NCBI GenBank assembly: GCA_017163975.1
Contig: JAFFSR010000218.1
Coordinates: forward strand, 8,869,501-8,933,500
Length of the DNA stretch: 64,000 bases
Source: Anastatus disparis
Lineage: Eukaryota > Arthropoda > Insecta > Hymenoptera > Eupelmidae
Direction: 5' to 3'
Shown here piece after piece: positions 48,101 to 58,995 of the stretch; position 1 is the first letter of the stretch; every line of letters starts with the position of its first letter. The notes beneath the pieces are model-generated. The model was not told the origin of the DNA. It searched no databases and saw nothing but the letters and a program-made list of their open reading frames with translations. The translations under genes were made by a program, and so were the position numbers.

Positions 48101-51100
48101 TTAAATTAAAAAGGATAGTACTAATATAGCAATAATATAATTAATAAATTTTATGTCAACATTTTTTTCAAATTCAAATATTTATCAGTTTTAAGAATTA
48201 TAACCTGACTGCGTCTCATCAATTTGAACCTTTTTCTAGCTGATATCAACTGAATTGGACATTTTCATTTCTCTATTTGAAATTGTGCGAAAGTAGTTGT
48301 CCCTAAGTCATTATATACTTGATAGAAACTAAGAAAATTAAAAAATTAAAAAATTTTTTTATCGTAATAAATGGCTTATTAAATAAACACTAATCATCCG
48401 AAAATAGTTACTAGAACATTTTATAAAAAAAATTAAAATTCAAATGGATACTGGCATATTATTTTTTATTATTTCAAATTTTTAATTATTTTAAATTTTA
48501 TTTAACATCGCCGTATTTATGCCATCATTGCAATGCTAATTAGCGACGGAGGTCGTCAGTGCGTTTGTGAACAAAGCGCGTGTAACGTACAGTGGTGCTT
48601 GTGTAAAATTAGCTGAGAGCGGGATTCGAACTCGGGACCTCGAGATTAAGAATCCATCACTCTACCGACTGAGCCACTGATGACCTCGAAATAACTTCGA
48701 TTTAAATTTGATTAAAAATTATCAATTTGACAAAAAATAAATATTATTATTAACTTGATTATTGAAAATAACTAAATAAACTTACAAAAATTTGTTACTC
48801 GAGTTTTTCAAGCACATTCTACTTGAGTACAGAGCAAAAACTTCTGATTTTTTATATCGATATTTTATCATAGTTTTAGTCACTATTTTCTTTACTAGTA
48901 ACAAATTGCTTTACGAATTATGGTCACAAGTAATCATAGAAATCTAACTTAAATATTGGCGAAGTCGAACTGATAATAGAAATGATTCAACGAGTAAATT
49001 TTTCGATAAGTTCAAAATGATTCATTTTTCACCTTAGACATTATGTTTTGATAAATGTTAAAGTTCGAAGTAATCGGACAATTTTTTTAAAAACTAGATA
49101 GATAATTCGACTTTGAAAAATAACAAGATAAGTAAAAATAGCAAGTTCCTCATATGAGTTTTAAAGATGTGAGGTCATCGACCAAATTGATGGACAAATA
49201 ATTATGGAGATTAATTAATATTGACGAAATTAGGATTAATAGTTATTTTTTATGCATGTATTATTATTAACAGTTTTTATACAAATTGTTTAATTTCAAA
49301 AATAATCTTTCGTTTCTTCTTGTGGGGCTCCAACTTACTCACTTTAAAAAGAAAATTAAAAAATACATAAACAAACTTTACAATAAATCAGAAATTAATT
49401 ATCCATAAAAATTTCTACCCTAACAAAACCAAACAAAACTAACTCAGAATAAAAATTTTCTATAGGTCAAGAGATTACTTCTAAGACGCTATAAGCTTTC
49501 CGAAGCTCACCTATTCGATTGGGCAATGGGCGAATGCTTAGCGTTTCTAAGTTTACTAAAATCTGGCCATCACGTACGTTTATCCGGCGAAGATGTTGAG
49601 CGCGGTACGTTTTCACATCGCATGCATATGATACACGATCAGGAACGTGATAAAGTTATGGTCAACATGCTTAATGATGTGTTTCCCGGGCAAGCACTTT
49701 ATACAGTGTGCAACTCGCCGCTTTCGGAGTACGGTGTACTTGGTAAAATTTTATTAAAAATATCACTTTTATTTATATTAAATGAAATTTAGTGAATAAT
49801 TAGTATTGATGTAATATTACTATGGTATTTTTAATGAAGGTTTCGAAGTTGGCTACTCAGCGTACAATCATGAAAGCTTAGTACTGTGGGAAGCTCAGTT
49901 CGGCGATTTTGTCAACAATAGTCAGGTGATTAATTATGATTTTAAATACCTATAGATTCTAGGTAGCTTTTAATAAACAAAATATATATTTTTCTTGTAA
50001 TCGGATTTTTCAAATACATAAATTTTCAAAAAAGTATGTAATAAATAGAATTGCTTTAATTATTAGGAAAAGTTTCTTTTTCAACAATCAATGTTTCCAA
50101 AATAATCGAAAATTCACTACAAAATTTTCACCTCAAAAATTCAAATTTAAAAAAAAGTAAAAAATTTTTTTTAAATACATAGGTAGTGCTGGACAACATA
50201 CTGTGTGCCGGTGAATCGAAATGGGGTCGTCAAGTAGGTTTAACCTTACTTCTGCCACACGGTATGGAAGGACAAGGACCCGAACATTCGTCGGCTCGTT
50301 TGGAACGTTTTTTGCAACTTTGCGACGACGATCTGGATGATTACGAAGCTCATGAACCGGCAGAGAGCGCGGCAACGCGACAATTATACGTCGTTAATTG
50401 GATAGTTTGCAACGTTACGACACCGGCGAACTTGGTGCACGTACTTAGAAGGCAAATACTCATGCCTTTTCGTAAACCATTGGTTAGTTAATTTTTTAAT
50501 TAATTTTTATATTAACAAAATTATGCTTCTAGTTTAATTTTTTAACTTTGATGACTGATTTATTTTTATTTTTAATAAAAAGAAATTGGTTTCTTTTAAA
50601 TAGGAAAATTAGATAAAATAAAAAATTGGATTTAATGAATGTTGTATACGCTGAAAAAATATATTTTAATGAAGATGACAATTATTTATGGTGAAATTGT
50701 TATACCTTTATGGCCAATTATGGTCAACCTACTATTACGGACAAAAATTACCATAGTACATAGTAAAATTTACAAGAAATTTCTGTTTCCAGTAAATTTT
50801 TCCATAAACTATGGTAATTTATAGCTAAAATGGCAAATTTACCGTGACAAATTTACTTTAAACTCTTGTAATTTTTACTATAAAAGTTTTCTTCAACTAC
50901 TAATATTTGAAAAACTACAGCAAAAATCTGAGAATATAAATGATAATTGCTATCTTAGTTATAACAATTTTATTACTTCGCACTAACCTTCTTTTCCATC
51001 AATTGTCTCTAATGTCCCATCTAACGTACTAAACTTAGTCGTCAGCATTATCACCTTACTCTTATTATTTTTCCTATACGCGGAACAGCACCGATAACGA

Positions 51101-52011
51101 ATATGACTATTATTGTAGCTATGACCTTCATTTGTACGCGTATAAACGTTATTATTAAAAAAATTAAGCAAATAAAAGTTCGAAAACCGATACAGTAATG
51201 CGACCGAAAATAAAGTTGATTAATTGTTTGACGTGCAGATAATAATGTCACCAAAATCGTTACTACGCCATCCGCTCGCCCAGTCGAATTTCCACGACAT
51301 AGGACCGGATACGAGATTTCAAGCCTTGATACCGGACCAAGACGTCAAACCCGAAGCCGTAGAGAAAATTATTTTTTGCAGCGGTAAAGTTTATTACGAC
51401 TTGGTAACGGAAAGAAAAGACAAGAAATTAAAGGACAAAATTGCCATTATGAGGATCGAACAGATTTGTCCGTTTCCGTATCATCTGGTCGCTCAAGAAG
51501 TCGCCAAGTATCCGAATAAGAATAAGGTAGTTTTAGTTTTTTTAATTAGAAATATTTTTTGTTCAATTAGTTATTTAAGGAAATTATTATCGGAATAATT
51601 ATTTAAATTGCAATGAAGATTGTTTAACAATTGCACAAACAACAATGCAATGTGATATCAAGATATGCTTTTTAAAATCAATTTAAACGCAATTTATGTT
51701 TCAAACTTAAAAAAAAAATTTTTCTATGAATTATAAATTTTAAAAATTCATACTTCCTCTAAATAAAACCTAATTAATTAAAAAATTATCTTTATCTATT
51801 TAACTCAAAGATAATGTGGCTACAAGAGGAGCACAAAAATCAAGGTGCCTATCACTACGTTCGCGACAGATTAGCTCGGGCTCTCAATTTGCCGCTCGAA
51901 GATGTTAAATACGGCGGCAGGTCAACCGCAGCATCATCGGCAACTGGCAGCAGAATTATTTATCAAAATGAACATAAGAGCATGCTTGAGGAGGCTATGA
52001 ATTTGCATTGA
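42131..52011 (+). CDS. Divergent paralogue of mitochondrial 2-oxoglutarate dehydrogenase E1
   Basis: Fourteen exons: 42131-42434, 43332-43441, 43513-43794, 44389-44599, 44823-45000, 45289-45541, 46871-47016, 47256-47445, 47740-47961, 49466-49742, 49840-49925, 50183-50482, 51239-51526, 51811-52011. Together they encode 1,015 residues, the usual OGDH length, with no internal stop. The N-terminus ([15 protein letters not shown]) is basic like a mitochondrial presequence. Then come [61 protein letters not shown] with a later [10 protein letters not shown] (ThDP/metal site), [45 protein letters not shown] and QEEHKNQG. These fit OGDH (thiamine-diphosphate E1 of the TCA-cycle complex) better than DHTKD1. 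Many replacements at usually fixed positions suggest a paralogue rather than the main housekeeping copy. Drosophila has such a paralogue (CG33791), but orthology is not shown here. The exon 1 donor (AAAT/GTTGGT) is weak. Confidence 0.9.
42780..43130. repeat. Intronic sequence with nested imperfect inverted repeats
   Basis: In intron 1 of the OGDH-like gene. GGATTCTTTCCGAATG (about 42836) pairs with ATTCGGAAAGAATC (about 42919). AACGAGTGTGTAATGG (about 42956) pairs with CCTTTACACACCCGTT (about 43040). TTTTATACCAC (about 43068) pairs with GTGGTATAAAA (about 43120). It looks like a relic of a foldback transposon. A 73-codon open frame here has no domain. Confidence 0.45.
44050..44220. mobile_element. 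Foldback MITE, 79-bp arms, CCCTGGTAGAAAATT ends
   Basis: Two 79-base arms (44050-44128 and 44142-44220) are reverse complements with about six mismatches, around a 13-base loop. Termini are CCCTGGTAGAAAATTAACCA and its near complement. No coding capacity. It lies in intron 3 of the OGDH-like gene. Partial relatives are at 20407-20500 and about 44632-44695. Confidence 0.88.
44221..44375 (+). repeat. Minisatellite next to an acceptor site
   Basis: About 30-base units of ATGAATCTAGAAATTTATAA are repeated roughly three to four times, followed by decayed AGAAATTTATA units. The array runs to within 15 bases of the exon 4 acceptor (GAGCTAG, exon at 44389). Confidence 0.75.
44632..44695 (+). mobile_element. 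Degenerate MITE fragment, CCCTGGTAG family
   Basis: TTTAGCATATTTTGGCCAGA and TGGTTAATTTTTTACCATA parallel the copy at 20407-20500 (TTTAGCATATTCTGATCAGA, TGATAAATTTCCTGCCAAG). It lies in intron 4 of the OGDH-like gene. Confidence 0.45.
45690..45915 (+). repeat. Diverged direct duplication in intron 6 of the OGDH-like gene
   Basis: Two blocks about 130 bases apart share CCCTATTTTAAGGATAAAAT / CCCTATTTTAAGCATACAAT, then a GAAAAATTTATCAA(A/G)AT phrase. It looks like a local duplication or two repeat relics. Confidence 0.5.
46621..46818 (-). mobile_element. tRNA-derived SINE in an OGDH-like intron (antisense to host)
   Basis: On the minus strand: head GAGGTCGTTAGTGGCTCAGT, box B GAGTTCGAATCCCGCTC, body TGTGCTTTGTTCACAAACAC, then a decayed GATGTTAAATAATAATAA tail. 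Located in intron 6, about 50 bases before exon 7. Confidence 0.86.
47995..48850. repeat. Inverted repeat pair flanking a SINE (possible foldback element)
   Basis: The segment at 47995-48050 (GCTTCTGCTTAATCAAGTAG...) is mirrored, inverted and diverged, at about 48783-48850. A third related piece lies near 42600 (ACTTCTGCTTTGTACAGTAG). The interval is non-coding and holds a SINE. All copies are in introns of the OGDH-like gene. Confidence 0.5.
48494..48687 (-). mobile_element. tRNA-derived SINE in an OGDH-like intron (antisense to host)
   Basis: Minus-strand head GAGGTCATCAGTGGCTCAGT, box A and box B (GAGTTCGAATCCCGCTC), body with GCGCTTTGTTCACAAACGCA, and tail GGCGATGTTAAATAAAATTT. Inserted between the arms of the inverted repeat at 47995-48850 in intron 9. 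Confidence 0.88.
50640..50830. repeat. Intronic palindrome-rich relic
   Basis: Between OGDH-like exons 12 and 13. ATTACCATAGTACATAGTAA and TCCATAAACTATGGTAATTT are inverted relatives, and TTATGGCCAATTATGGTCAA has internal repeats. It is probably a decayed MITE. The 61-codon open frame here is not credible. Confidence 0.4.
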
Positions 52012-55000
52012 TGAGTGTGGGTATGGAGAAGATGTGGGATGAATACGAATAATTGTGTGTTTGTATGGTCTGTGTGATAGTTTGATTTTGAAAAAAAAAG
52101 TGTATCATTTTGGTAATAATGTTGGTCGATTTGAATTCGTTTAAATTCAAATTGTTTCGAGTCTTTAAAAAAAATATTTGGAAACATGTTTAATATGTGA
52201 TAAAAATGTCAAATTTAAATTTTAAACTGTCACTATTTAAGTTTAAAAGTTGTTCTAGAACGAAAAACCGTTACTTTGTAAACTTAATTTTTTGATTATT
52301 GAAAATTGGTGAAGTCAATGAAAATTATGTAACAACGCAGTTCTCAAAATATTTATTGAAAATTTAAAGCTCTTTGAAATTTGAAAAAAATACAAAATCA
52401 TACCTTGGAATCATTAGATATCTGACGTAAGATATTTTTTTTATTCCGAAGGCGTGGTCATTAATAATGAAAAAAATAACAAAAAAAAAAAACAAAAAAA
52501 GAAATAGAAAAAAAAAAGAAAAAATAAACATAGCAAAACAATGAAATTTTTAAATTAAATACATAGTTATAACCCATATCAGAAATAACATATAAAACAA
52601 AAAAATTACATTCTTATTCACTGATTTCATCGATAGAATTATTATTAATTATCGTACAAACTACGTGCATTACGGCATCAACTAAGAAAGTCGCTTAAAT
52701 TAATGTCTATAAATGTATAAGTAAACACTGTTCGAGCAATATTTAAAAAACCAATATTATGATTGTTGGACTGAAAAAAAATATTTACCAAAAGTAAAAT
52801 AATAATTCTTCGCACACTCTTAATTGTAATCCACATAACACAGTGAACTTGTTATCATACAATTAAAATAAAACCAACACTCCACATTACATCAATTCCT
52901 TCAACGAATCGTCCGCAGTATTACAAGAATCATTGTAAACTGAAATTTAATAAAAACTCAAAATTAATAGAAACAAAGAAAAATCGTATCCACCACTCGA
53001 GGCATCGATACGATATTATCGCAATATCAGCGTTAAAACGTGGATGTATCCGCGTTTATAGTTTGTTAAAAGGAGCATTAATATTTATCGTATTCATGAA
53101 ACTGGAAATCGCATCGATTATTGTAACGCGTAACTTCAATGAACACATTTTTTTTTTTATATTTACAAGCGGCAAAAAAAAAAGAGAAAAAAAAAGGTAG
53201 GCGTGTACCTTACGTAAACGAGTTAATTTCTACACTGTATTAAAAGATCGGCTATGCAAAGATATTAAATTGTGTTTAAAACTCGAGCGTTGCATTTTAT
53301 TATTACAATTTTTTCCTTCCTATACAATTAATACGTAATGATATAAATTAAATAACACAAATTATATGAAAAAGAAAATTTTTTTTTTTTTTTCATATAA
53401 TTTGTGTTTTTTTTGCTCACCGATAGACAAGAATAACGGCATTTGTTATCAACTCCGAGGCGTTTGAAACTTTTCACTTTGAACGAGTGTTATGATCGTG
53501 ACTATTATAAACGCGAATAATATTCGCATCTAAGGACGACGAGTAAGGAACTAAAGAAGAAGAAATATATCAAAAACTCGCTAACTAATGCACAACAGCC
53601 AAGAGCGAATTGATGATCAAAATGAAAGATAATTGATATTAAAGCCAACGTAACAATAATCCTAAGATACATCCCATATATATGTATACTTAAGCTTTAT
53701 AACGGCGTCAATGAATTCATTGCTATTATGTCATTGGATGGAAGAATTTTTTCATTCCTCCTCAAATTATGATTAATGTGGATATAAAATCGTTAGAAAT
53801 GGAAACCTTATAAAAAAACGTATACAAGTTTTGTCTTTTTTATGTGATTTGCAAATATTTGAATTCTGCGGTGTAAATTTTTCTTTTATTGATGATTTAT
53901 GGATTTTCCTCGTTAATAATACAAGTATTATTTAATCGATAAAACTTATCAAATATTTATTTGAATAATATTCGACCTTGACAATTTTAATCGCGCGTCG
54001 CCTTTTTTTTAAATCATCATTTTAATAATCTATGAGAATTTTTGAAGCCGATACACGAAAGTTTATTTACTGTAGGTAGATACAATCTGAGAAGCAACAT
54101 AAAAACCATTTCAGCTTATTTTACTTTTTAAAATTGTTAAATTATTGGCTATGCGGAAATTGTCGTGCAGTGCGAATCGATATGGAAAATTAATTAAAAT
54201 TGTATATTGTAAAAATTTATTTTGTTTTTAACGCAATAAAATTGTAATAAAATACGTTTTTAATGTAGTTTTTAAGATAAATTATTTGGATCAAATTTGC
54301 GTAAATTTACGCATGAAAAACAAAAATTAAATTATAATTAATGAAACATTAAAAAATTTTTGGAAATCCAATTAATTAAGTTATAAATTTTTTTTACATA
54401 TTCTTACATAAACTTTCTGTTATAATTTATAATTTAAAAAAAATCAAACAAATATCCAAAAAAATTCTCACCATTTGTTTGTCTCGCTAAAATTACAACG
54501 AAATGATCGATGGTACATAGGTGTGCTTTAAAATGTTAATCCTCATTGATTGCACTCAACCGCATTGACTTCTCTCTTTGTCTTTCTCGATTTGATTAAG
54601 AAAAAAAAAAGAAAATAAAAATACTTTTTAACAGAGCTGGTACACGTGTTCTTGGCATAAACTCGTGACTATAACTGACTCTACTCGCTATATTAACAAG
54701 TTGCACATGTAAAAATTTTTTTTTTATTTTTTCATTTCGATTCCATTTATCAACGGGAAAGGATTTAAGATAACGTAGATTACGGGCTTTAACGCAAAAA
54801 AAAAATGAGAATGTTGATAAGACCCGATAACGATCTGACCAATTGCAAATGTATATATATATATGATTACAGGTCAGAACTTGAAATACGTTGATACGGA
54901 CTCTCAAAATTTAATCTATAAGGCCTCTCTATTTTTATTGATACTGATTAAAAGTATGATGAAATATTTTTATTTTTAAATCTAAGATTACGACGACGTT

Positions 55001-55773
55001 TAATTAATTCTTCATCACATTTAATTGCGATGAAGCATAGCGTAAAATATAAATAACCAATCGGAACAAAAGTTATTACAAATAAATCGTTCGATGTGTA
55101 CCTGAATGTAGCGAATTGCATATTCATCGTATAAGGAAATACGATCAATAAAAATCAAATCAAATGAATTATTGTATAAACAAATTATTGTCCATAAAAC
55201 GATTAGTTTTTATCTTAATTCTATAATTAAAGATTTTTTTTTATAATTTTAGATTTTTTTCTTTTTTAATGATTTGAGATTTCAAATAAATAAAATTTCT
55301 AATAAATAAAAATAATTACAAAGGTTTATAAAATTTAAAATAAAATTTGCGTGAATAAATGAAAGGATAATAATAGAGATAAAATAGATTATTTATATGA
55401 AATAAATAACGTGCAAATACAATTTGCACGTCACATATTTATTGACATGTTTACGAAATTTCAATTAACACTAAATATTCGCAGCGAACACTTTGATCAA
55501 AAGAATCATCTCACTTAACTTTCACTCCTTCACATTTAAAAACTTAAGCAATACAAATGGAAAAGTAATAAGTTCTCTTATTTTTTATTCGTAACTTTTG
55601 GACGATTGGAAGTTATCTACGAATTATCGTCCGTAAATTCTCGTAATTTAATGTGCACAAATTAACAATTCTAGTACGTTAAGTTGATAAAAAAAATTAA
55701 GGTACCAAAATAATTTTTTCAGCATTAAAATATACACGTCTTATGCTCTAAAAAAATCACTTGTTCACCTCAA
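52012..55773. other. Intergenic between convergent OGDH-like and Upf3 genes
   Basis: AT-rich with no supported gene. It includes the 3' UTR of the OGDH-like gene (first few hundred bases) and probably that of Upf3 at the far end. A strong short hairpin at 53353-53409 is listed separately. Moderately GC-richer sequence around 53410-53560 has no coding sense. Confidence 0.55.
53353..53409. repeat. Perfect 20-bp-arm hairpin
   Basis: AACACAAATTATATGAAAAA is followed after about 15 bases of GAAAATTTTT-type loop by its exact reverse complement TTTTTCATATAATTTGTGTT. It could be a 3'-end hairpin, a short MITE or an assembly/replication palindrome. Confidence 0.75.
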
Positions 55774-58569
55774 CTACGACATCGTATCGCGGCCGACACT
55801 CCTTTTAAAAGTCATCGAACGAACTTCCGAACCACTTGATTTGCCTGATTTGTAATTATTTGTAGCTGATTTTTCGGCTGTCGTGGGCGTTGGACTCTGC
55901 GAAGGTGTTGATCGTTCTTCGTTGCTTCTTTTTTCTCGCTCTAAACGTTGCTTGCTGAATATTCCCATACCTGGTCGGTAAATTTCTAATGCTGGTCGCT
56001 GTAAAAGGAAAAATTTTTTTTAAATTATTTTATTACAGTAAATTCTTGTAATACACAAAATAAAACTAAAAAAATAAAAAACAAAAAAAAGTAAGTCATA
56101 TAAAATTGAAAGAAAAATTTATGGCATAATCTTTCTAATGAATCTTATCAAATTATTAATAACTCATGAAGTTTATAAGTACTCCTAGGAATTTTTTTTT
56201 CATAAAGTTAATAATTTTGAAAAAATTAAAATTTGGATTAAACCAATGACTTTAGTTGATAAAGAAAATACTAAATTTACAAAAAAAAGAAGCTCTAACT
56301 CTTTGGACAATTTTTCTACTATTAATATCATTAGCAATAAAATAACCTTATTCCTAGTCCTTCGTTCCGATCTTGAATCTTTCTTATCTTTTTCTTTATC
56401 GTCGATTTCAATCTTTTGTAGTTTATTCTCATCACCACCATCAAGGGATTTATGACGCCTGAGACTCGCACCATCAAGATCACGGTTATCGCTTTTATTT
56501 CCAGTACTGGAACTACTATTTCCACTTGCACTAGCAGCATTATCTCCACCACTTTCCAGTGAACTACGTCTTTTTATCCTTGATTTTGTTGGGCTTTTCT
56601 TATCAACGTGGTCATTTTGCTGTTCTTTAGTATCTTCTTTTTTGGACTTTTCAAGAGACTCGCTGACTTCTACAATAAGATTAACAATTTATTTTAGCAA
56701 TAATATAGTATTTAATAAAAAATTAAAAACATGTTTAAAATTAAATTGCTAGTTAAAAACTTTAATAGATTTAAACAAATTTTTCAATAATTAAAAAAAA
56801 CTATTGTATCCATAATTTAATATTAATTCATATTTATTTTTAAATGAATAATAATTTTTACCTTCATGTTTTTCATCCGTAGTTTTGTCTTGTGGATCTA
56901 TATTATCTACAACTTGATCTGACTCAGTTTTTGTTACTTCAGATTTTTCGTTAACCTGTTCACTTACATTGGTTCCAGTATCACTTTTTACACTGTCAAT
57001 AGTTTTTTTATTTTTATGTTTTGGCTTCTTCTCCTCATCATTTTTCTCAACTGAACTTTTGACATGAGATTCTTCATCATCTTCATCACCAGCATCATTA
57101 ACATCATGATCTTCTTCAGGTTCTTCTGGCGGAGGTTCTACATTTTGTTTTTTTTGTGATTCAGCCAGTCTCCTTTTCTCTTGTCGCATTTTTTCATAAC
57201 TTTTACCACGTTTTTCTTCCAATTTTCTTTCTTTATAACCAGTTTCTTCTTTATCATGACTTTCTCGATCATCCTTTTTATTATAAAACTTCTTATCTTC
57301 ATGTTTTTTACTTTGCTTTATTTCCCTGTCTTTTAATCGATCTTCTCGATCTCTGAAATTTTTTGATGAAACCTTTGCCTCTCTATCTCTATTCATTTTG
57401 TCTCGATACCTGTCATCTTTCTTACGGTTTTTGATATCTTTTTGTATTGTCCGTTCTTTATCATCTTTGTTTTCTTTGTTTTCTCTGTTCATGTCTCTAT
57501 CTTTATCCCTTTCTCTATCATCAATATTTTTCAAAACCTGTTAATTATAAATTCATGCAATTAATAGTTGAAGTAAACAAAGTTCAAAATATTTTTATCT
57601 TATTTTTACAATTTGAAAAATTATTTCCAAAGGTTTTAATCTTACTTTTGAAACCATAGGTTCATCTTTACTCCTCTTCCTTTCTATATCCCTTCTACGT
57701 TTTTCTTCACGTTTTTCATCTCTCAACCGTTGTTTCTCTTGCTTTCTTTGCTTTAAGAAATCTAAAAGTGGTGTGGTGGTTACTGTCTTACGAGCATCTA
57801 AAGAGATTAAAAATCAAATGTTAGTATTAAATTAATTTGTTTTAAAATAAACATCATATAACGTATAAAAAATGATACTTGATATTATGAAATTTTAAAT
57901 TATGTCAAAGACAGTACTCACGATCAGATAGTTGAAACGAATATTCAGTTTTTGGCTGAGTACTTGTAGTATCAGCCTCTTGGCTTTTTAAACTTTCTAA
58001 AAAGCCAATGTAATAAGGATCACTTTCAATAGTACCACACTTCAGATCTTTCTTTTTACCAACACGTTTCTTTGGTACCCTTTGAAAAGGTGCGTACTCA
58101 ACTACAGCTGGAAATTCCAAACCCTTTGCATCGACGAACACATAATTATCAAATTTTTCACGGAATGCAAAAATATCCTGTGGATCAACAAAGTCTACGT
58201 AAGCTCTGGAAAAAGCATATTGACCTAATGACATGTCTGCTTTTGCAAAATACATGTAATCGTATTCTGGCAATGGAGAAACTTGTTCTAAAAACTGTTC
58301 TTGTGTCATTGTTGGAGGTAATCTCCTTATCACAACCTATGAAATAAAAAATTATTAAACACTTGGAAAAATGAGAAAAAATATCGATCACAAGTACGTA
58401 AAACAAATAAAAAAATTAACACAAAAAAGCTAACCTTAGTCATTGGTCGGCATTTTTCTTTTTTTCCTTCTTTAACTTTACCAGTTTCCGCAGTAGTACT
58501 AACTGCATTTTGGTCATTTTGTTGATTTGCCGATAGTGTTTCACTGGGTTGTTGTGTTTCTTCCGTCAT
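55774..58569 (-). CDS. Upf3: Upf3, regulator of nonsense transcripts 3
   Basis: Six exons on the minus strand: 58569-58435, 58336-57922, 57797-57649, 57537-56862, 56669-56347, 55998-55774. Phases agree and give 640 residues from ATG at 58567-58569 to TGA/TAA end at 55774. After a Gln/Thr-rich leader, residues about 46-140 form the RRM-like domain (VVIRRLPPTMTQEQFLEQ, YMYFAKADMSLGQYAFSRAY, VEYAPFQRVPKK), which in UPF3 proteins binds UPF2. The middle is Lys/Arg/Glu/Asp-rich and low in complexity. At 567-576 is RPALEIYRPG, the exon-junction-complex binding motif of UPF3. The protein thus links the EJC to UPF2/UPF1 in nonsense-mediated decay. It is longer than human UPF3B because of the charged middle. 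Confidence 0.94.
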
Positions 58570-58841
58570 ATTTTGTTTGATTTCATTGAATTATGCAAAA
58601 GAAAAACAAACTTGAAATATATGTGCGTGTATAGTTATTATAATCCATATAGGCATGAAAACGATAACCAGTTAACCGGGATTTTAAACATTGCGCATGC
58701 GTCTGTTTAGATTAAAAAACCAAAACCACTGCAGCTGATAGTTTGCGTTGAACAGCTTGCTTGCAAATATATAACCTATACTCCTCTAACAAATTGAAGA
58801 CATAGTTTTATGAGTGTTTACTTACGCTTAAAAAAATAATA
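58570..58841. promoter_or_regulatory. Bidirectional promoter of Upf3 and Roc2
   Basis: The 272 bases between the two divergent start codons contain TTGCGCATGCGT at 58691-58702, a palindromic core like the NRF-1/Ewg site (TGCGCATGCGC). The spacing and lack of TATA fit a housekeeping divergent promoter. Confidence 0.6.
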
Positions 58842-58995
58842 ATGGGTGATACAGAGAAAGATGAGAATGCCGAACGCGATGGTGATAATAACAAAACTGA
58901 AAAATTGTTTACTTTAAAAAAGTGGAATGCTGTGGCTATGTGGAGTTGGGATGTGGAGTGTGATACCTGTGCGATTTGCCGCGTTCAAGTAATGG
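58842..58995 (+). CDS. Roc2: Roc2/RNF7 (RBX2) first coding exon; remainder not in sight
   Basis: The exon encodes a short acidic leader, then [18 protein letters not shown] and [12 protein letters not shown], which is the start of the RING-box protein RNF7 rather than RBX1 (which has VDNCAICRNHI). RNF7 is the RING subunit of cullin-5-type E3 ligases; this piece holds the cullin-binding strand and the first CxxC pair. It ends in a perfect donor ATGG/GTAAGT at 58996 with one leftover base, which requires the next exon to begin with AY to make Asp. No matching second exon (cysteine/histidine-rich, about 55 codons) is visible downstream to 61952 or within the transporter region. Confidence 0.85.

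Noticed and set aside
56331..57659. Plus-strand open frames opposite Upf3
   Set aside because: They are antisense shadows of the charged-residue codons in Upf3 exons 3-5.
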